From: Negativicoccus succinicivorans
Lineage (GTDB): Bacteria; Bacillota; Negativicutes; Veillonellales; Negativicoccaceae
Direction of reading: 5' to 3'
Assembly: GCF_018372215.1 (NCBI RefSeq)
Contig: NZ_JAHAJN010000013.1
Coordinates: 1 to 24,461 of the forward strand
DNA: 24,461 nucleotides
The notes beneath the pieces are model-generated. The model worked only from the letters and a program-made list of their open reading frames with translations, had not been told where the DNA came from and did no database searches. How positions within the stretch are numbered: position 1 is the stretch's first letter; each line of letters begins with the position of its first letter. Made by a program: the position numbers and the translations under genes. This document shows positions 9,401-16,356 of the stretch, piece by piece.

Positions 9401-9600
9401 AATTGCGTGATTTCCCCCTGATTGAGAGGAACCCCATTGAGCCGATCCGGCTCATTATTAATCTGGAAAAGAATATCCGCCCAATTACGGATCAAGTCTT
9501 CTTCGGTGGGATATTCCAATACCCCGCCCTCCCAACCTCTTTTTCTTACCAAGAGATCCACAATCGCATCTTCAAACTTATGTTCGCTATTAAAAGTCAT
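6478..9600 (-). CDS. hsdR: Type I restriction enzyme, R subunit (HsdR)
   Basis: Translocase and nuclease of the type I complex; it cuts DNA lacking the host methyl mark after ATP-driven translocation. I chose the ATG at 9600 behind AAGGAG. The open frame reaches 9693, but that part overlaps hsdS and has no signal. The product is 1040 residues, normal for the family. The nuclease motif is GDFMLLING followed by HVELKK (catalytic E158-x-K160, with D144). The helicase motor follows with Walker A TTGSGKT (300-306), DEAH (406-409) and TGTP (433-436). The C-terminal third carries the charged helical segment used to dock on the methylase. It begins 10 bases after the hsdS stop. All key residues are present, so the enzyme should be active. 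Confidence 0.93.
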   Translation of the reverse strand: MTFNSEHKFEDAIVDLLVRKRGWEGGVLEYPTEEDLIRNWADILFQINNEPDRLNGVPLNQGEITQLMNQINVLQTPNQRNEFINGKTVVITRENENDTLHNGKEVSLKIFNRNEIAAGSTIYQIARQPKFAKENPVERDRRGDFMLLINGLPVIHVELKKSGVPIAHALQQIKTYMHEHKFRGLFSLLQIFVAMNPEEMRYFANPGSADACNEDYYFYWEDSESEIKVDWKTICSEFLSIPMAHQLIGYYTIADTRDGVLKVMRPYQIHAARKIVDKVREKQRDNWLVRGQLGGYIWHTTGSGKTMTSFKSAELIAQLGYCDKVVFLVDRITLADQTVREFEGFSNYEEIFATENTDVLLRLLTDDKTGRLIVTSIQKMSNIVEGAVDARKLEQIKNKKIVFVVDEAHRSTFGTMMVDIKKTYPDAIFFGFTGTPIHTQTNNTDAKEVTTADVFGSELHRYTLADGIRDNNVLAFDVTKVQTIPAMELRRKYALYMAHAKTIDDIVDDEAAYAIYKKYMNPDECSMVEIDRKLGNGPYETDEHKEKVVENILESWVELNRKNKFSAIFATSSVKEAIAYWRRLKDNPRNLKVTCIFDASDDFTGFSIEKNDGLKDIITHYNEMYGKSFSISSYGDFKADVVRRLAQKDQYINIKEEDKIDIVIVVYQLLTGYDSKWVSILYLDKTLKMQNVIQGFSRTNRLNGPEKPHGTIRYYRKTSLMEQNIKDAVKEYSGDKPYIMYVDKLPQNIRAMNRTFEEIKEVFALEKIENFSRVPVLEASQKKFITCFNALYKRLNSAFTQGFTWDKKRYRDKENETMVEVEITEEEYDVLHQRYKEVHKGRGEEDGPVKPNLDFNYHIVEESLKIDYNYMNQNFDKYVKALFDENSSEEYLKDLKTSLHKNFAGLPKERQIIAEMIIHDFENGDLEIKEGWDFNDYINDYSVSELDKKISELVDFTGIDENQLRSMMNLHLTEKNLNEFGRFDALVASADIDLITRNLSAMKGREARPFESKIYLDKVLREFLLEGPFSLNNYNEHHKD

Positions 9601-9610
9601 CGTAAGCTCC

Positions 9611-10813
9611 TTATACAAACATCTTTTCAAGCATGGCTTTCTTGAAATTCTCGATCTTTGCAATCTTCTTTTCGGAAAGCGCAATCTTTTCATCCAGATT
9701 TTTGAAGAAATTGCCGATTAGAGATTGTTCTTCAATAGAAGGCAATGAAACCATTAATTTCTCAAATTCTTCCAGTTTTAAAGTCATTCTTTGTGCCCCT
9801 TGGCAATTTGTAATTAACTGCTTTCTAACTGGCTTTATGTTTGCGAAATAATTTGAGAAAGAAACATCTAAAACGTTATCAAAAGGTCGAAATCTTAAAA
9901 GGTGATACGAATAAACTAAACTATCTATAGTGTTATAGATTGCCATCGAATGTCCTATATCATCACTTGTTTCTGAAGTTGGTGTAAAAAATACGTCGCC
10001 CTTTATTACACTTTTTGCTAGTAATTTATGCTCATCGGCCGATGTTTTCATAAACTCATATATATTATCTTTGCTTGGTTGTTTTTTGTTGTAAACATCC
10101 ATGTAATTCAATAGATGCACAGTTTTTTCATTTGGGTAGAATTTTTTATCCACTCCTGAAGAAGACACTTCGCCTAAATCACTTAGTTGTAAATAATCCC
10201 ACTCATCCTCAAATCCTTCAAACCTTACTTTCGGCACCTTTTCCCCTTCTTTAGGGAACATGTCCTCAAGCATGGCCTTCTTAAAGCTTTTAAGTTTTTC
10301 GTGTTTTTCTTTTTCCAGCTCCAGCTTTTCGTCTATGTTTTTGAAGAAGTTTCCGATTTGAGTTTGTTCTTCTAGTAAACAAGTCTTAAAACAAAAATCG
10401 GTTATCGTCCCCTTTCTAATTGAAGGTGCCGTGGCCGTTGAGCTATTTTTAAGTGCATGATTTTTAAAGCTGTTTTTTAATGTATATATCAAAAATGTTG
10501 GGCTTATACATTTGCTGAAATTAAACAACCTATAGACCCTTTGATGCGCGGCATATTTGCCATTTACATAGTGAAAAATTTCTCCGATTTTTCCTTCACC
10601 AGGAGTCAATATAGCTTCCTCGTCATACAGGTATTTATTTGATTTCATTACTTCTTCTGAACGAATAAAGAAAGGATAAATTCCACTAGCATCTGCATCT
10701 TGTGTGTCCATATTTCCATTGCTAACATCGCAAACTTCATCAACAAAAACACGTATCCACTCGTCATCAAAGCCTTTAAACCTTATTTCAGGCACATTTT
10801 TAAGCTTGTCCAT
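9611..10813 (-). CDS. hsdS: Type I restriction-modification specificity subunit (HsdS)
   Basis: The DNA-recognition subunit shared by the methylase and restriction complexes. The 400 residues are a clear internal duplication. Each half starts with a conserved box (PEIRFKGFDDEW at 8-19, PKVRFEGFEDEW at 194-205), then a target-recognition domain, then a spacer helix (EEQTQIGNFFKNIDEKL and EEQSLIGNFFKNLDEKI, each ending KSFKKAMLE or ENFKKAMLE). Each recognition domain reads one half of a bipartite site, which cannot be deduced here. The recognition domains are AT-richer than the flanking conserved boxes, as expected where domains are exchanged. The ATG overlaps the hsdM stop by one base (TAATG). 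No second hsdS or inverted partial copy is in the window, so local shuffling is not evident. Confidence 0.92.
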   Translation of the reverse strand: MDKLKNVPEIRFKGFDDEWIRVFVDEVCDVSNGNMDTQDADASGIYPFFIRSEEVMKSNKYLYDEEAILTPGEGKIGEIFHYVNGKYAAHQRVYRLFNFSKCISPTFLIYTLKNSFKNHALKNSSTATAPSIRKGTITDFCFKTCLLEEQTQIGNFFKNIDEKLELEKEKHEKLKSFKKAMLEDMFPKEGEKVPKVRFEGFEDEWDYLQLSDLGEVSSSGVDKKFYPNEKTVHLLNYMDVYNKKQPSKDNIYEFMKTSADEHKLLAKSVIKGDVFFTPTSETSDDIGHSMAIYNTIDSLVYSYHLLRFRPFDNVLDVSFSNYFANIKPVRKQLITNCQGAQRMTLKLEEFEKLMVSLPSIEEQSLIGNFFKNLDEKIALSEKKIAKIENFKKAMLEKMFV

Positions 10814-13572
10814 TACAGATCACCTAGTAATTCCATAAAGTCTCGAATCGCCTTCATGTCGGAGTCGGAACCTTGTAAGTCGGATAATTGTTCTTTGAGC
10901 TCTCGGTTCACTCTTTGGTCGCGTTTTTCGATGTCTTTCATGCCGGATCCATATTTTTCGACAGTGGCATTCAGGTCATTTTCAAAGTGGTTGAAGACCG
11001 CCGTCAATAGTTCTTTGAGGTCTCTTCGCACCGGTGTAATCCATTTCTCGTCCAAAAGCTCGTAGATTTCTTTATCGGTTAAGGCTTGCGTTTTCTCCAC
11101 CGATTTATCTTGTAGTTCTTGCTTTAATTTTCTCGCTTCTTTGTTGTTGGCGGATTCTTCTTCTTTCAAGGCTTGCGCCGTCGAAAGGATGTAGCCATAA
11201 GAGTCTTCTGCAAATTCGTAGGCGGCTTGCACGGTTTTATAGTAGCGGTTCATGTTGGCTCTGGTGACGGTGCCGTCTTTGCTTTTCGGAATCTGCTCCC
11301 AACGGATCTCTGAATGATCGCGCATGAATGTTTCTTTTTCTTCTTTTTTCGCGCGCGTGTCCAAAAGATAGAAGTAGTCTTTGATGCCGGTAATTTCAGG
11401 GGTATCGATCTCTTCGAATAGTTCCTCCCATTCGGCTTTCAGTTCTTTGGCGGAAAACGCGTCTTTGCTGTCATTAAGAACTTTATCACCATCTTCTTCG
11501 TCCAGCATGGACACGAGATTGTCCAATTCTCCTTTTATTTCCGCTTTTCGATTTTCCAGATATTCATATCTGTCTTTCAGTTCTTTGAAGAATCGGTTTT
11601 GAATCAATGCAAAGGGAATGATTCTTCCTTCCCAATGGTCGAAGACTTCTTCCTTCTTATTGTTGGCCTTGGTCTTGGTCCTGGTGACCTCGACTACGTT
11701 TCTGGCGGCCTGTAGTTTTTCTTCATGCAAGGCTTCGATGTCCAGCTCCATGATCGCCCAGTTCTGGTAAAGGCTTTGATAGGCTACATACCGATCTATG
11801 AGCGGGAAATATTCCAGTGCTTCAAAAAGTTTGTCTTTGATCTCAAATTGCGCGGTAGCGAGATCAATGCCGAATATATCATCCAACACAAAAGAGCGCA
11901 GGTCTTCGACAAAGGGATCGACAATGGCATGGTATCTCTTCTTAGCCTGCTGCACTTCCGCATTGCTGTTGACGGTTTCTATAATGTCCTTATTCTCTAG
12001 GACAACATAATCGCTATTGATTTCCTGAAAAAGCTCACCATATAGACCGGGGAAGTTGTCGCGAATGGCTTCAAATTTCTCTTCAAGTTCTTTTTTAGGG
12101 ATGGCTCCATTCATGACGCCATAGGCATCATATACTTCCGGATCTTCCTCCGAGCTCACGTATCGGGAGATGTTCAGGTTGAATTCATTCTCTTCGATCT
12201 CTTTATAGGAAACGAGTCTCGCGTACTTTTCGATGTCTTTTTTCGAGATATAGGCATCGACAATTCTTTGAATGTCGGATTCCTTCAGCTTGTTTTTATT
12301 GCCGTCTTTAATAAAGCCTTTCGACGCGTCGATAAAATAAATTCGGTCATCTGCCGTTTGCTTTCTGAGGACCAAGAAAGTGGTGGGAATCCCAGTGCCG
12401 AAGAAAACATTCGGCGGCAGACCGATCACCGCCGCGATTTGATGTTTTTTGATCAGCTTGGTTCTGATGTCGGCTTCTTCATTTCTGAAAAGAACCCCGT
12501 GCGGCAGAACGATCACCATAATGCCATCCGATTTCAAGTGGTAAAGGCCATGAAGTAAGAAAGCATAGTCGCCTTTCGAAGCCGGTGGCAGACCATATTC
12601 TGCAAATCTCGCGGATTCGCGGATAGGGATCGGGTCATATTTTTGTGAATAGGGCGGATTGGATACTACGGCATCCACAAAAACCGGCTCGTAAGTTGCT
12701 TGCCGATCTCTTTCATCGAAATACGGATAGTCCAAACCCAGCGTGTCGTCATTTCGACCGACCATGTTGGCGGGTTTAATACCGCGCATGACCAAGTTTT
12801 GGCGGCACATGTCAAATGTCGTTTTGGTGATTTCTTGGTAATAGTATTTTACTTTGTCTTTTTTATGCTCTGCTTTTTCAAATTTGTTACCAACGGCAAG
12901 CAAAAGAGAACCCGAACCGGCAGTGGGGTCAAGTACGCTGATCGCTTCTCTTTCTTTTAAGTGGTGGTTGATAATCCTTGCGATGGCGGTCGACACTTCC
13001 GCCGGCGTAAAGAATTCGCCGCCCTTTTTACCGGCGCCCGCGGAAAATTGCGAGATTAAATACTCATATACATAACCGAGAACGTCGTATTCCGTGTTGA
13101 TGGTCGGAATATATCTGAGCGCCAGAAGGAGGTTGCGCAACGATTTTGTTCTTTCATTGGAGTTAGGAGCAAGCGCAGTAAGATTTCTTGAAATCGTATC
13201 AAAGACACCACCAAAGACATGCTGGGATGTTTCAGGGATATGTCTTTCATAGGCATTAAGCGCCGTAATCAAATCATCTTCTGTAAAGTTGTTGATATCA
13301 TTGACCCAGCTTTGATAAAAGTATTTCGGTTCAATAAAATAACCTAATTTGTTTTTACAATACGAAACAATATCCTCATCTTCTTCGGTTGTTTTTGCGA
13401 TCTCATCATGACCGAGTCCAAGATCTTTATTTAAAAGTTTGTACTCTTTATCGGATAGAAATTTATAGAATAAAAGTCCCAATATATAATCTTTGTACGT
13501 ATACGCTTCCACATTGCCTCGAAGATCTTCCACCGTAGACCAAAGTGTACTTGCTAATTTCTGTTTGTCCAT
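10813..13572 (-). CDS. hsdM: Type I N6-adenine methyltransferase subunit (HsdM) with a long C-terminal extension
   Basis: The methylase subunit: with HsdS it adds a methyl group from S-adenosylmethionine to adenine N6, marking self DNA. The start at 13572 sits behind AGGAGG; the frame open further upstream overlaps the regulator gene. The N-terminal HsdM domain begins MDKQKLASTLW. GGEFFTP (184-190), motif I DPTAGSGSLL (215-224) and the catalytic NPPY (305-308) are intact. The 919 residues are far more than the ~500 of classical HsdM. The extra ~400 C-terminal residues are strongly charged and helical, with likely coiled coils (for example around the EVTRTKTKANNKKEE segment and near the end), and have no motif I recognise. 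The extension could hold the complex together or act as a regulatory arm. The function as HsdM is secure. Confidence 0.92.
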   Translation of the reverse strand: MDKQKLASTLWSTVEDLRGNVEAYTYKDYILGLLFYKFLSDKEYKLLNKDLGLGHDEIAKTTEEDEDIVSYCKNKLGYFIEPKYFYQSWVNDINNFTEDDLITALNAYERHIPETSQHVFGGVFDTISRNLTALAPNSNERTKSLRNLLLALRYIPTINTEYDVLGYVYEYLISQFSAGAGKKGGEFFTPAEVSTAIARIINHHLKEREAISVLDPTAGSGSLLLAVGNKFEKAEHKKDKVKYYYQEITKTTFDMCRQNLVMRGIKPANMVGRNDDTLGLDYPYFDERDRQATYEPVFVDAVVSNPPYSQKYDPIPIRESARFAEYGLPPASKGDYAFLLHGLYHLKSDGIMVIVLPHGVLFRNEEADIRTKLIKKHQIAAVIGLPPNVFFGTGIPTTFLVLRKQTADDRIYFIDASKGFIKDGNKNKLKESDIQRIVDAYISKKDIEKYARLVSYKEIEENEFNLNISRYVSSEEDPEVYDAYGVMNGAIPKKELEEKFEAIRDNFPGLYGELFQEINSDYVVLENKDIIETVNSNAEVQQAKKRYHAIVDPFVEDLRSFVLDDIFGIDLATAQFEIKDKLFEALEYFPLIDRYVAYQSLYQNWAIMELDIEALHEEKLQAARNVVEVTRTKTKANNKKEEVFDHWEGRIIPFALIQNRFFKELKDRYEYLENRKAEIKGELDNLVSMLDEEDGDKVLNDSKDAFSAKELKAEWEELFEEIDTPEITGIKDYFYLLDTRAKKEEKETFMRDHSEIRWEQIPKSKDGTVTRANMNRYYKTVQAAYEFAEDSYGYILSTAQALKEEESANNKEARKLKQELQDKSVEKTQALTDKEIYELLDEKWITPVRRDLKELLTAVFNHFENDLNATVEKYGSGMKDIEKRDQRVNRELKEQLSDLQGSDSDMKAIRDFMELLGDL

Positions 13573-13583
13573 GCTTCCTCCTA

Positions 13584-13745
13584 TTAATTCTTCATGTCTT
13601 CTTTTATCTCTTGGAGTTCGTTCCAAATCCAGTCTTCAATCGCTCCGGAAACCGATGTGTGTTTCTTCTTGGCATATCTTTTAATCTTCTCATGCGATTT
13701 GGGTGTAAGGGAGATGGTAACTTTCTTTTTATTTTCTTTTGTCAT
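13584..13745 (-). CDS. Ribbon-helix-helix (CopG/Arc-like) DNA-binding protein, likely operon regulator
   Basis: A 53-residue protein with the start at 13745 (AGGAGCC seven bases upstream). An earlier start at 13781 would run into the putative operator and lacks a ribosome binding site. KKKVTISLTPKSHEKIKRYA fits the DNA-contacting beta strand plus first helix of the ribbon-helix-helix fold, and SVSGAIEDWIWNELQ fits the second helix. It is the first gene of the defence operon, 11 bases before hsdM, and no toxin gene is paired with it. I infer that it represses or tunes expression of the restriction genes through the inverted repeat just upstream. An antitoxin origin is possible. Confidence 0.75.
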   Translation of the reverse strand: MTKENKKKVTISLTPKSHEKIKRYAKKKHTSVSGAIEDWIWNELQEIKEDMKN

Positions 13746-13775
13746 CGTAGAGGCTCCTAGAATACTATTTAATTC

Positions 13776-13794
13776 ATACATACTTGTTATGTAT
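13776..13794. promoter_or_regulatory. Perfect inverted repeat, likely operator of the defence operon
   Basis: ATACATA, five bases (CTTGT), TATGTAT: two perfect 7-base arms whose inner edge is 31 bases from the regulator's ATG. A -10-like TATGAT on the minus strand lies at 13796-13801, directly upstream, so a protein bound here would block the promoter or early transcription. Short palindromes of this size are typical ribbon-helix-helix sites. Binding by the adjacent regulator is inferred. Confidence 0.55.
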
Positions 13795-13902
13795 AATCAT
13801 ATCACTTATTCCCTTTTAAAAACATGATGAGGCTTTTCTCTACGGTATATATCAGATGGTAACCCCCTCTTGTTTTTTACACATAGATATTTTCCCAAAA
13901 AG

Positions 13903-13935
13903 AACCCCCCCGGAAATGAATCCGAGGTTTTTCTT
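13903..13935 (+). terminator. Orphan hairpin terminator
   Basis: CCCCGGA and TCCGAGG pair around an AATGAA loop, followed by TTTTTCTTTCG. No plus-strand gene precedes it. Its core CCGGAAATGAAT is also the core of the terminator at 15712-15745. Confidence 0.5.
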
Positions 13936-14013
13936 TCGTTTTATTTTTTTCATCTTATGGGTCACCATGCACACGTGATTCTTTTTACCATCATCTGCAT
14001 AGCGCCTGATAGG

Positions 14014-14094
14014 TTAAAGATGATCTTCGTCAACACGCCGCGACAATAATGCCACCGTTTCGATATGGCTTGAGTGGTCAGCATGGATAAAATT
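14014..14094 (-). pseudogene. Remnant of the 3' end of a large serine recombinase gene
   Basis: On the minus strand a short open frame, preceded by a stop codon, reads HADHSSHIETVALLSRR then VDEDHL and a TAA stop at 14014-14016. The (S)SHVETVxLLSR ending is the conserved C-terminal signature of many large serine recombinases. The intact recombinase at 16403-18097 ends NVETVALLSRRTDGDHVD, and the two DNAs match closely over the GAAACGGTGGC-TTATTGTC stretch. Nothing upstream of the remnant resembles a recombinase, so only the last 26 codons survive. It may be a scar of a departed element or one side of an insertion site. Confidence 0.6.
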
Positions 14095-14188
14095 CTAATT
14101 TCTTCAAAGGCCATGTATAAATAAAAACTCTTTTCCATCTTTGTCAGGATATTTTTATGATCCGGGTCTTCCCTATATATTAATTTGT

Positions 14189-14194
14189 TATAAT
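14189..14194 (+). promoter_or_regulatory. Candidate -10 box for the HerA-like ATPase gene
   Basis: TATAAT 27 bases upstream of the ATG at 14221. The -35 region (around 14166-14171) is weak. The ribosome binding site AAAGGAG lies at 14208-14214. Confidence 0.5.
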
Positions 14195-14220
14195 GAAATT
14201 AGATATGAAAGGAGCTTGTC

Positions 14221-15708
14221 ATGGACAAAATTTTGATTGGCAAAGGGAATACGGAAAATTATATTCTTTTAAATAAAGTGAATCGACACGGACTGATCAG
14301 CGGCGCTACCGGAACCGGCAAAACCGTCACTCTAAAGGTGCTTACGGAAGGTCTCTCTGACGCCGGGGTTCCGACCATTCTTGCGGATGTGAAGGGCGAT
14401 CTTGCAAATATTTCAAAGCCCGGCGCGATGAATGACAAGTTAAATGCAAGGCTTGAAGAACTTGGTATTCCTACTTTTGATTTTAAAAATTATCCTGTGA
14501 ATATGTGGGATGTCTACGGCGAAAAAGGTATTCCTCTCAGAGTTACTGTTTCTGAGATGGGTCCTCTTATGCTCGCAAATATTTTGGAGCTTAACGATAC
14601 GCAGACCGGGGTGTTAAATATTGTTTTCAAAGTTGCCGACAGCGAGGGTCTTCTGCTTATCGATCTAAAGGATCTTAAACAGGTGATCCATTTCGTCGGT
14701 GAACATAGGGACGAGATTAGTAAGACCTACGGCAATGTGGCCGCTCAAAGTCTCTCTGCCATTTCCAGAAAACTTTTATTTATTGAAGATGCCGGCGGCG
14801 ATCTGTTCTTCGGGGAGCCCGCTATCGATATCGGCGACCTTATCAGAACAGATGCAAGCGGCAAGGGTGTGGTAAATATTTTAAATGCCACGAAGCTGAT
14901 TTCAAATCCGCTTCTCTACTCCATGCTTCTTCTGTACTTGCTTTCGGAAATCTATGAAAACTTCCCCGAGGTTGGAGATTTAGACAAACCGAAGCTTGTG
15001 TTCTTCTTTGACGAAGCGCATTTACTCTTTAACAACACGCCAAAAGTTTTGCAGGATAAGATTATCCAAGTGGTTCGTCTCGTACGTAGTAAGGGTGTGG
15101 GGGTATTTTTCATCACGCAAAATCCTCTCGATGTGCCGGAATCCGTTTCGTCACAACTTTCCAACCGAATCGTCCATCAACTAAGGGCTTATTCTCCAAA
15201 GGAACTGAAGGCGATAAATGCTGTGGCAGACACATTTCGACAGGATGAGTCCATGGATATCAAAGAAGAAATCATCAATCTTAGGACCGGTGAAGCCTTG
15301 GTTTCATTTGCCGATGAAAGCGGCGCGCCAACCGTGGCAGACAAGGCGCTGATCCTTCCACCCCACTCATCCTTTGCGACACTAACCGATGAGGAGTATA
15401 GGGCCTTGGTTAATTCCTCGCTTCTTTATACAAAGTACAAGGAACCCATCGATAGAGAATCCGCTTACGAAGTTCTTTTAAAAAGAATTGAAAAAGAAAA
15501 ATGGGAAGCGGAGAAAGAAAAATCAGAAGCCGAAAGACAGAAGGAACTTGAAGCGCAAAGAAAAGAACTCGAACGAGCACAAAAGTCCGGCCGCAGCCAA
15601 AAGACGTATATCGATAAAGGCATCGACTCCATGCTCGGCACCATTACGAGAACCATTGGTCGTGAAATCGCAAGAGGCTTCCTGGGTTCCATGATAAAAA
15701 GAAGATAA
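14221..15708 (+). CDS. HerA-like ATPase, DUF853 (YjgR) family
   Basis: A 495-residue FtsK/HerA-superfamily ATPase. Walker A is GATGTGKT (28-35) and Walker B is LVFFFDEAHLLF (259-270). The family segments ILADVKGDLANIS (53-65), FFITQNPLDVPESVSSQLSNR and the LRTGEALVSF strand are present. Residues ~410-460 are a charged coiled coil (EKEKWEAEKEKSEAERQKE), and the C-terminus has the IDSMLGTITRTIGREIARG helix seen in the DUF853 family. HerA proteins are hexameric DNA translocases, but DUF853 members have no firmly known role. It lies beside a defence operon but on the opposite strand, with its own promoter and terminator, so joint action with the restriction genes is only a guess. The gene looks intact. 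Confidence 0.88.
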   Translation: MDKILIGKGNTENYILLNKVNRHGLISGATGTGKTVTLKVLTEGLSDAGVPTILADVKGDLANISKPGAMNDKLNARLEELGIPTFDFKNYPVNMWDVYGEKGIPLRVTVSEMGPLMLANILELNDTQTGVLNIVFKVADSEGLLLIDLKDLKQVIHFVGEHRDEISKTYGNVAAQSLSAISRKLLFIEDAGGDLFFGEPAIDIGDLIRTDASGKGVVNILNATKLISNPLLYSMLLLYLLSEIYENFPEVGDLDKPKLVFFFDEAHLLFNNTPKVLQDKIIQVVRLVRSKGVGVFFITQNPLDVPESVSSQLSNRIVHQLRAYSPKELKAINAVADTFRQDESMDIKEEIINLRTGEALVSFADESGAPTVADKALILPPHSSFATLTDEEYRALVNSSLLYTKYKEPIDRESAYEVLLKRIEKEKWEAEKEKSEAERQKELEAQRKELERAQKSGRSQKTYIDKGIDSMLGTITRTIGREIARGFLGSMIKRR

Positions 15709-15711
15709 GAT

Positions 15712-15745
15712 AAAAAAGACCGGAAATGAATTTCCGGTCTTTTTA
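15712..15745 (+). terminator. Rho-independent terminator of the HerA-like ATPase gene
   Basis: AAAAAGACCGGAAAT and ATTTCCGGTCTTTTT form a long perfect stem around a two-base loop, starting three bases after the stop. The A/T tails make it work on either strand, so it may also end the minus-strand membrane gene to the right. Confidence 0.9.
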
Positions 15746-15871
15746 TGTACGTATCGGCATGAGCTTCGTCAGTGCTCGGGGTTATAGTACATATCTCAGC
15801 GATTATCTTGATCAGCGTCTGCCACGGTTCTTTGTTTTTGCTTTTTAATATCCTGTTCTCAAAAAAACGTT

Positions 15872-16348
15872 TTAAATACGGCTCAAGTATTCCGCCCCCC
15901 ATGCGGATACTAATAAAAAGAAGCCAAAGAAACATAAATTTGAGATAAATGCATCTTCCCAATTGCTTAATTCATGAATGTGCCAAAAATGCTTGTATTC
16001 AGAGATGACAAATAAATACATTATTACCGATACTATTGCCAGTCCGTGCATAAACAAAAGCCATGAAGACTGTATCGTTATGGCTACCCAATACGCAATC
16101 ATGATGATTAACCAGAGGAAAACAGAAGAGTAAAGTCGATATTTTCTATTTCCCCGTGTTTTGAAAAATGCCAAAAAGTGAAATGCCGCTAACCACCCTA
16201 ATCCTATTGCAAGTATGATTATGAAATTTTCTTCATTGCTCATCGCGCCATGCCGAGTTTGTATGCTCAACCAAGATGACACATACACTATCAACACAAA
16301 TGAAACCGCTATCAGCAATATTCGTATAACTCCATTCATCGTAATCAT
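15872..16348 (-). CDS. Small multi-pass membrane protein of unknown function
   Basis: About 158 residues with four likely membrane helices: VIRILLIAVSFVLIVYV, FIIILAIGLGWLAAFHFLAF, VFLWLIIMIAYWVAIT with WLLFMHGLAIVSVIMYLFVI, and LCFFGFFLLVSA. Loops contain RGNRKYR and SEYKHFWHIHELSNWEDA. I do not recognise the family. The ATG at 16348 follows AGGA at a workable distance; a TTG at 16354 is an alternative. It lies just downstream of the serine recombinase on the same strand and converges with the ATPase gene. A run of six C at 15895-15900 near the 3' end would, if one base were gained or lost, join it to a further open frame (GILEPYLKRFFENRI and on), so the true C-terminus is uncertain. Confidence 0.6.
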   Translation of the reverse strand: MITMNGVIRILLIAVSFVLIVYVSSWLSIQTRHGAMSNEENFIIILAIGLGWLAAFHFLAFFKTRGNRKYRLYSSVFLWLIIMIAYWVAITIQSSWLLFMHGLAIVSVIMYLFVISEYKHFWHIHELSNWEDAFISNLCFFGFFLLVSAWGAEYLSRI

Positions 16349-16356
16349 AATCAATC

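Larger units (their letters stand above)
13795..14220. other. Divergent intergenic region between the defence operon and the HerA-like ATPase
   Basis: No complete gene. It contains the defence-operon -10 candidate (13796-13801), an orphan hairpin terminator (13903-13935), a serine recombinase tail remnant (14014-14094), and the -10 box and ribosome binding site of the ATPase gene at its right end. The mix of debris suggests past insertion and deletion. Confidence 0.6.

Noticed and set aside
9611..10813. Phase-variable hsdS shuffling
   Set aside because: Only one hsdS gene is present, and there are no inverted partial copies or adjacent invertase; the internal similarity is the normal two-domain duplication.
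13584..13745. Toxin-antitoxin pair
   Set aside because: The ribbon-helix-helix protein could be an antitoxin, but no small toxin gene lies next to it; hsdM follows directly.
13917..14150. 59-codon minus-strand frame overlapping the recombinase tail
   Set aside because: It reads in another phase than the recognisable VETVALLSRR remnant and shows no family features.
15465..15962. 165-codon minus-strand frame
   Set aside because: Half is antisense to the ATPase gene and crosses its terminator; only the part near the C6 run may matter, and it is noted as a possible frameshift.
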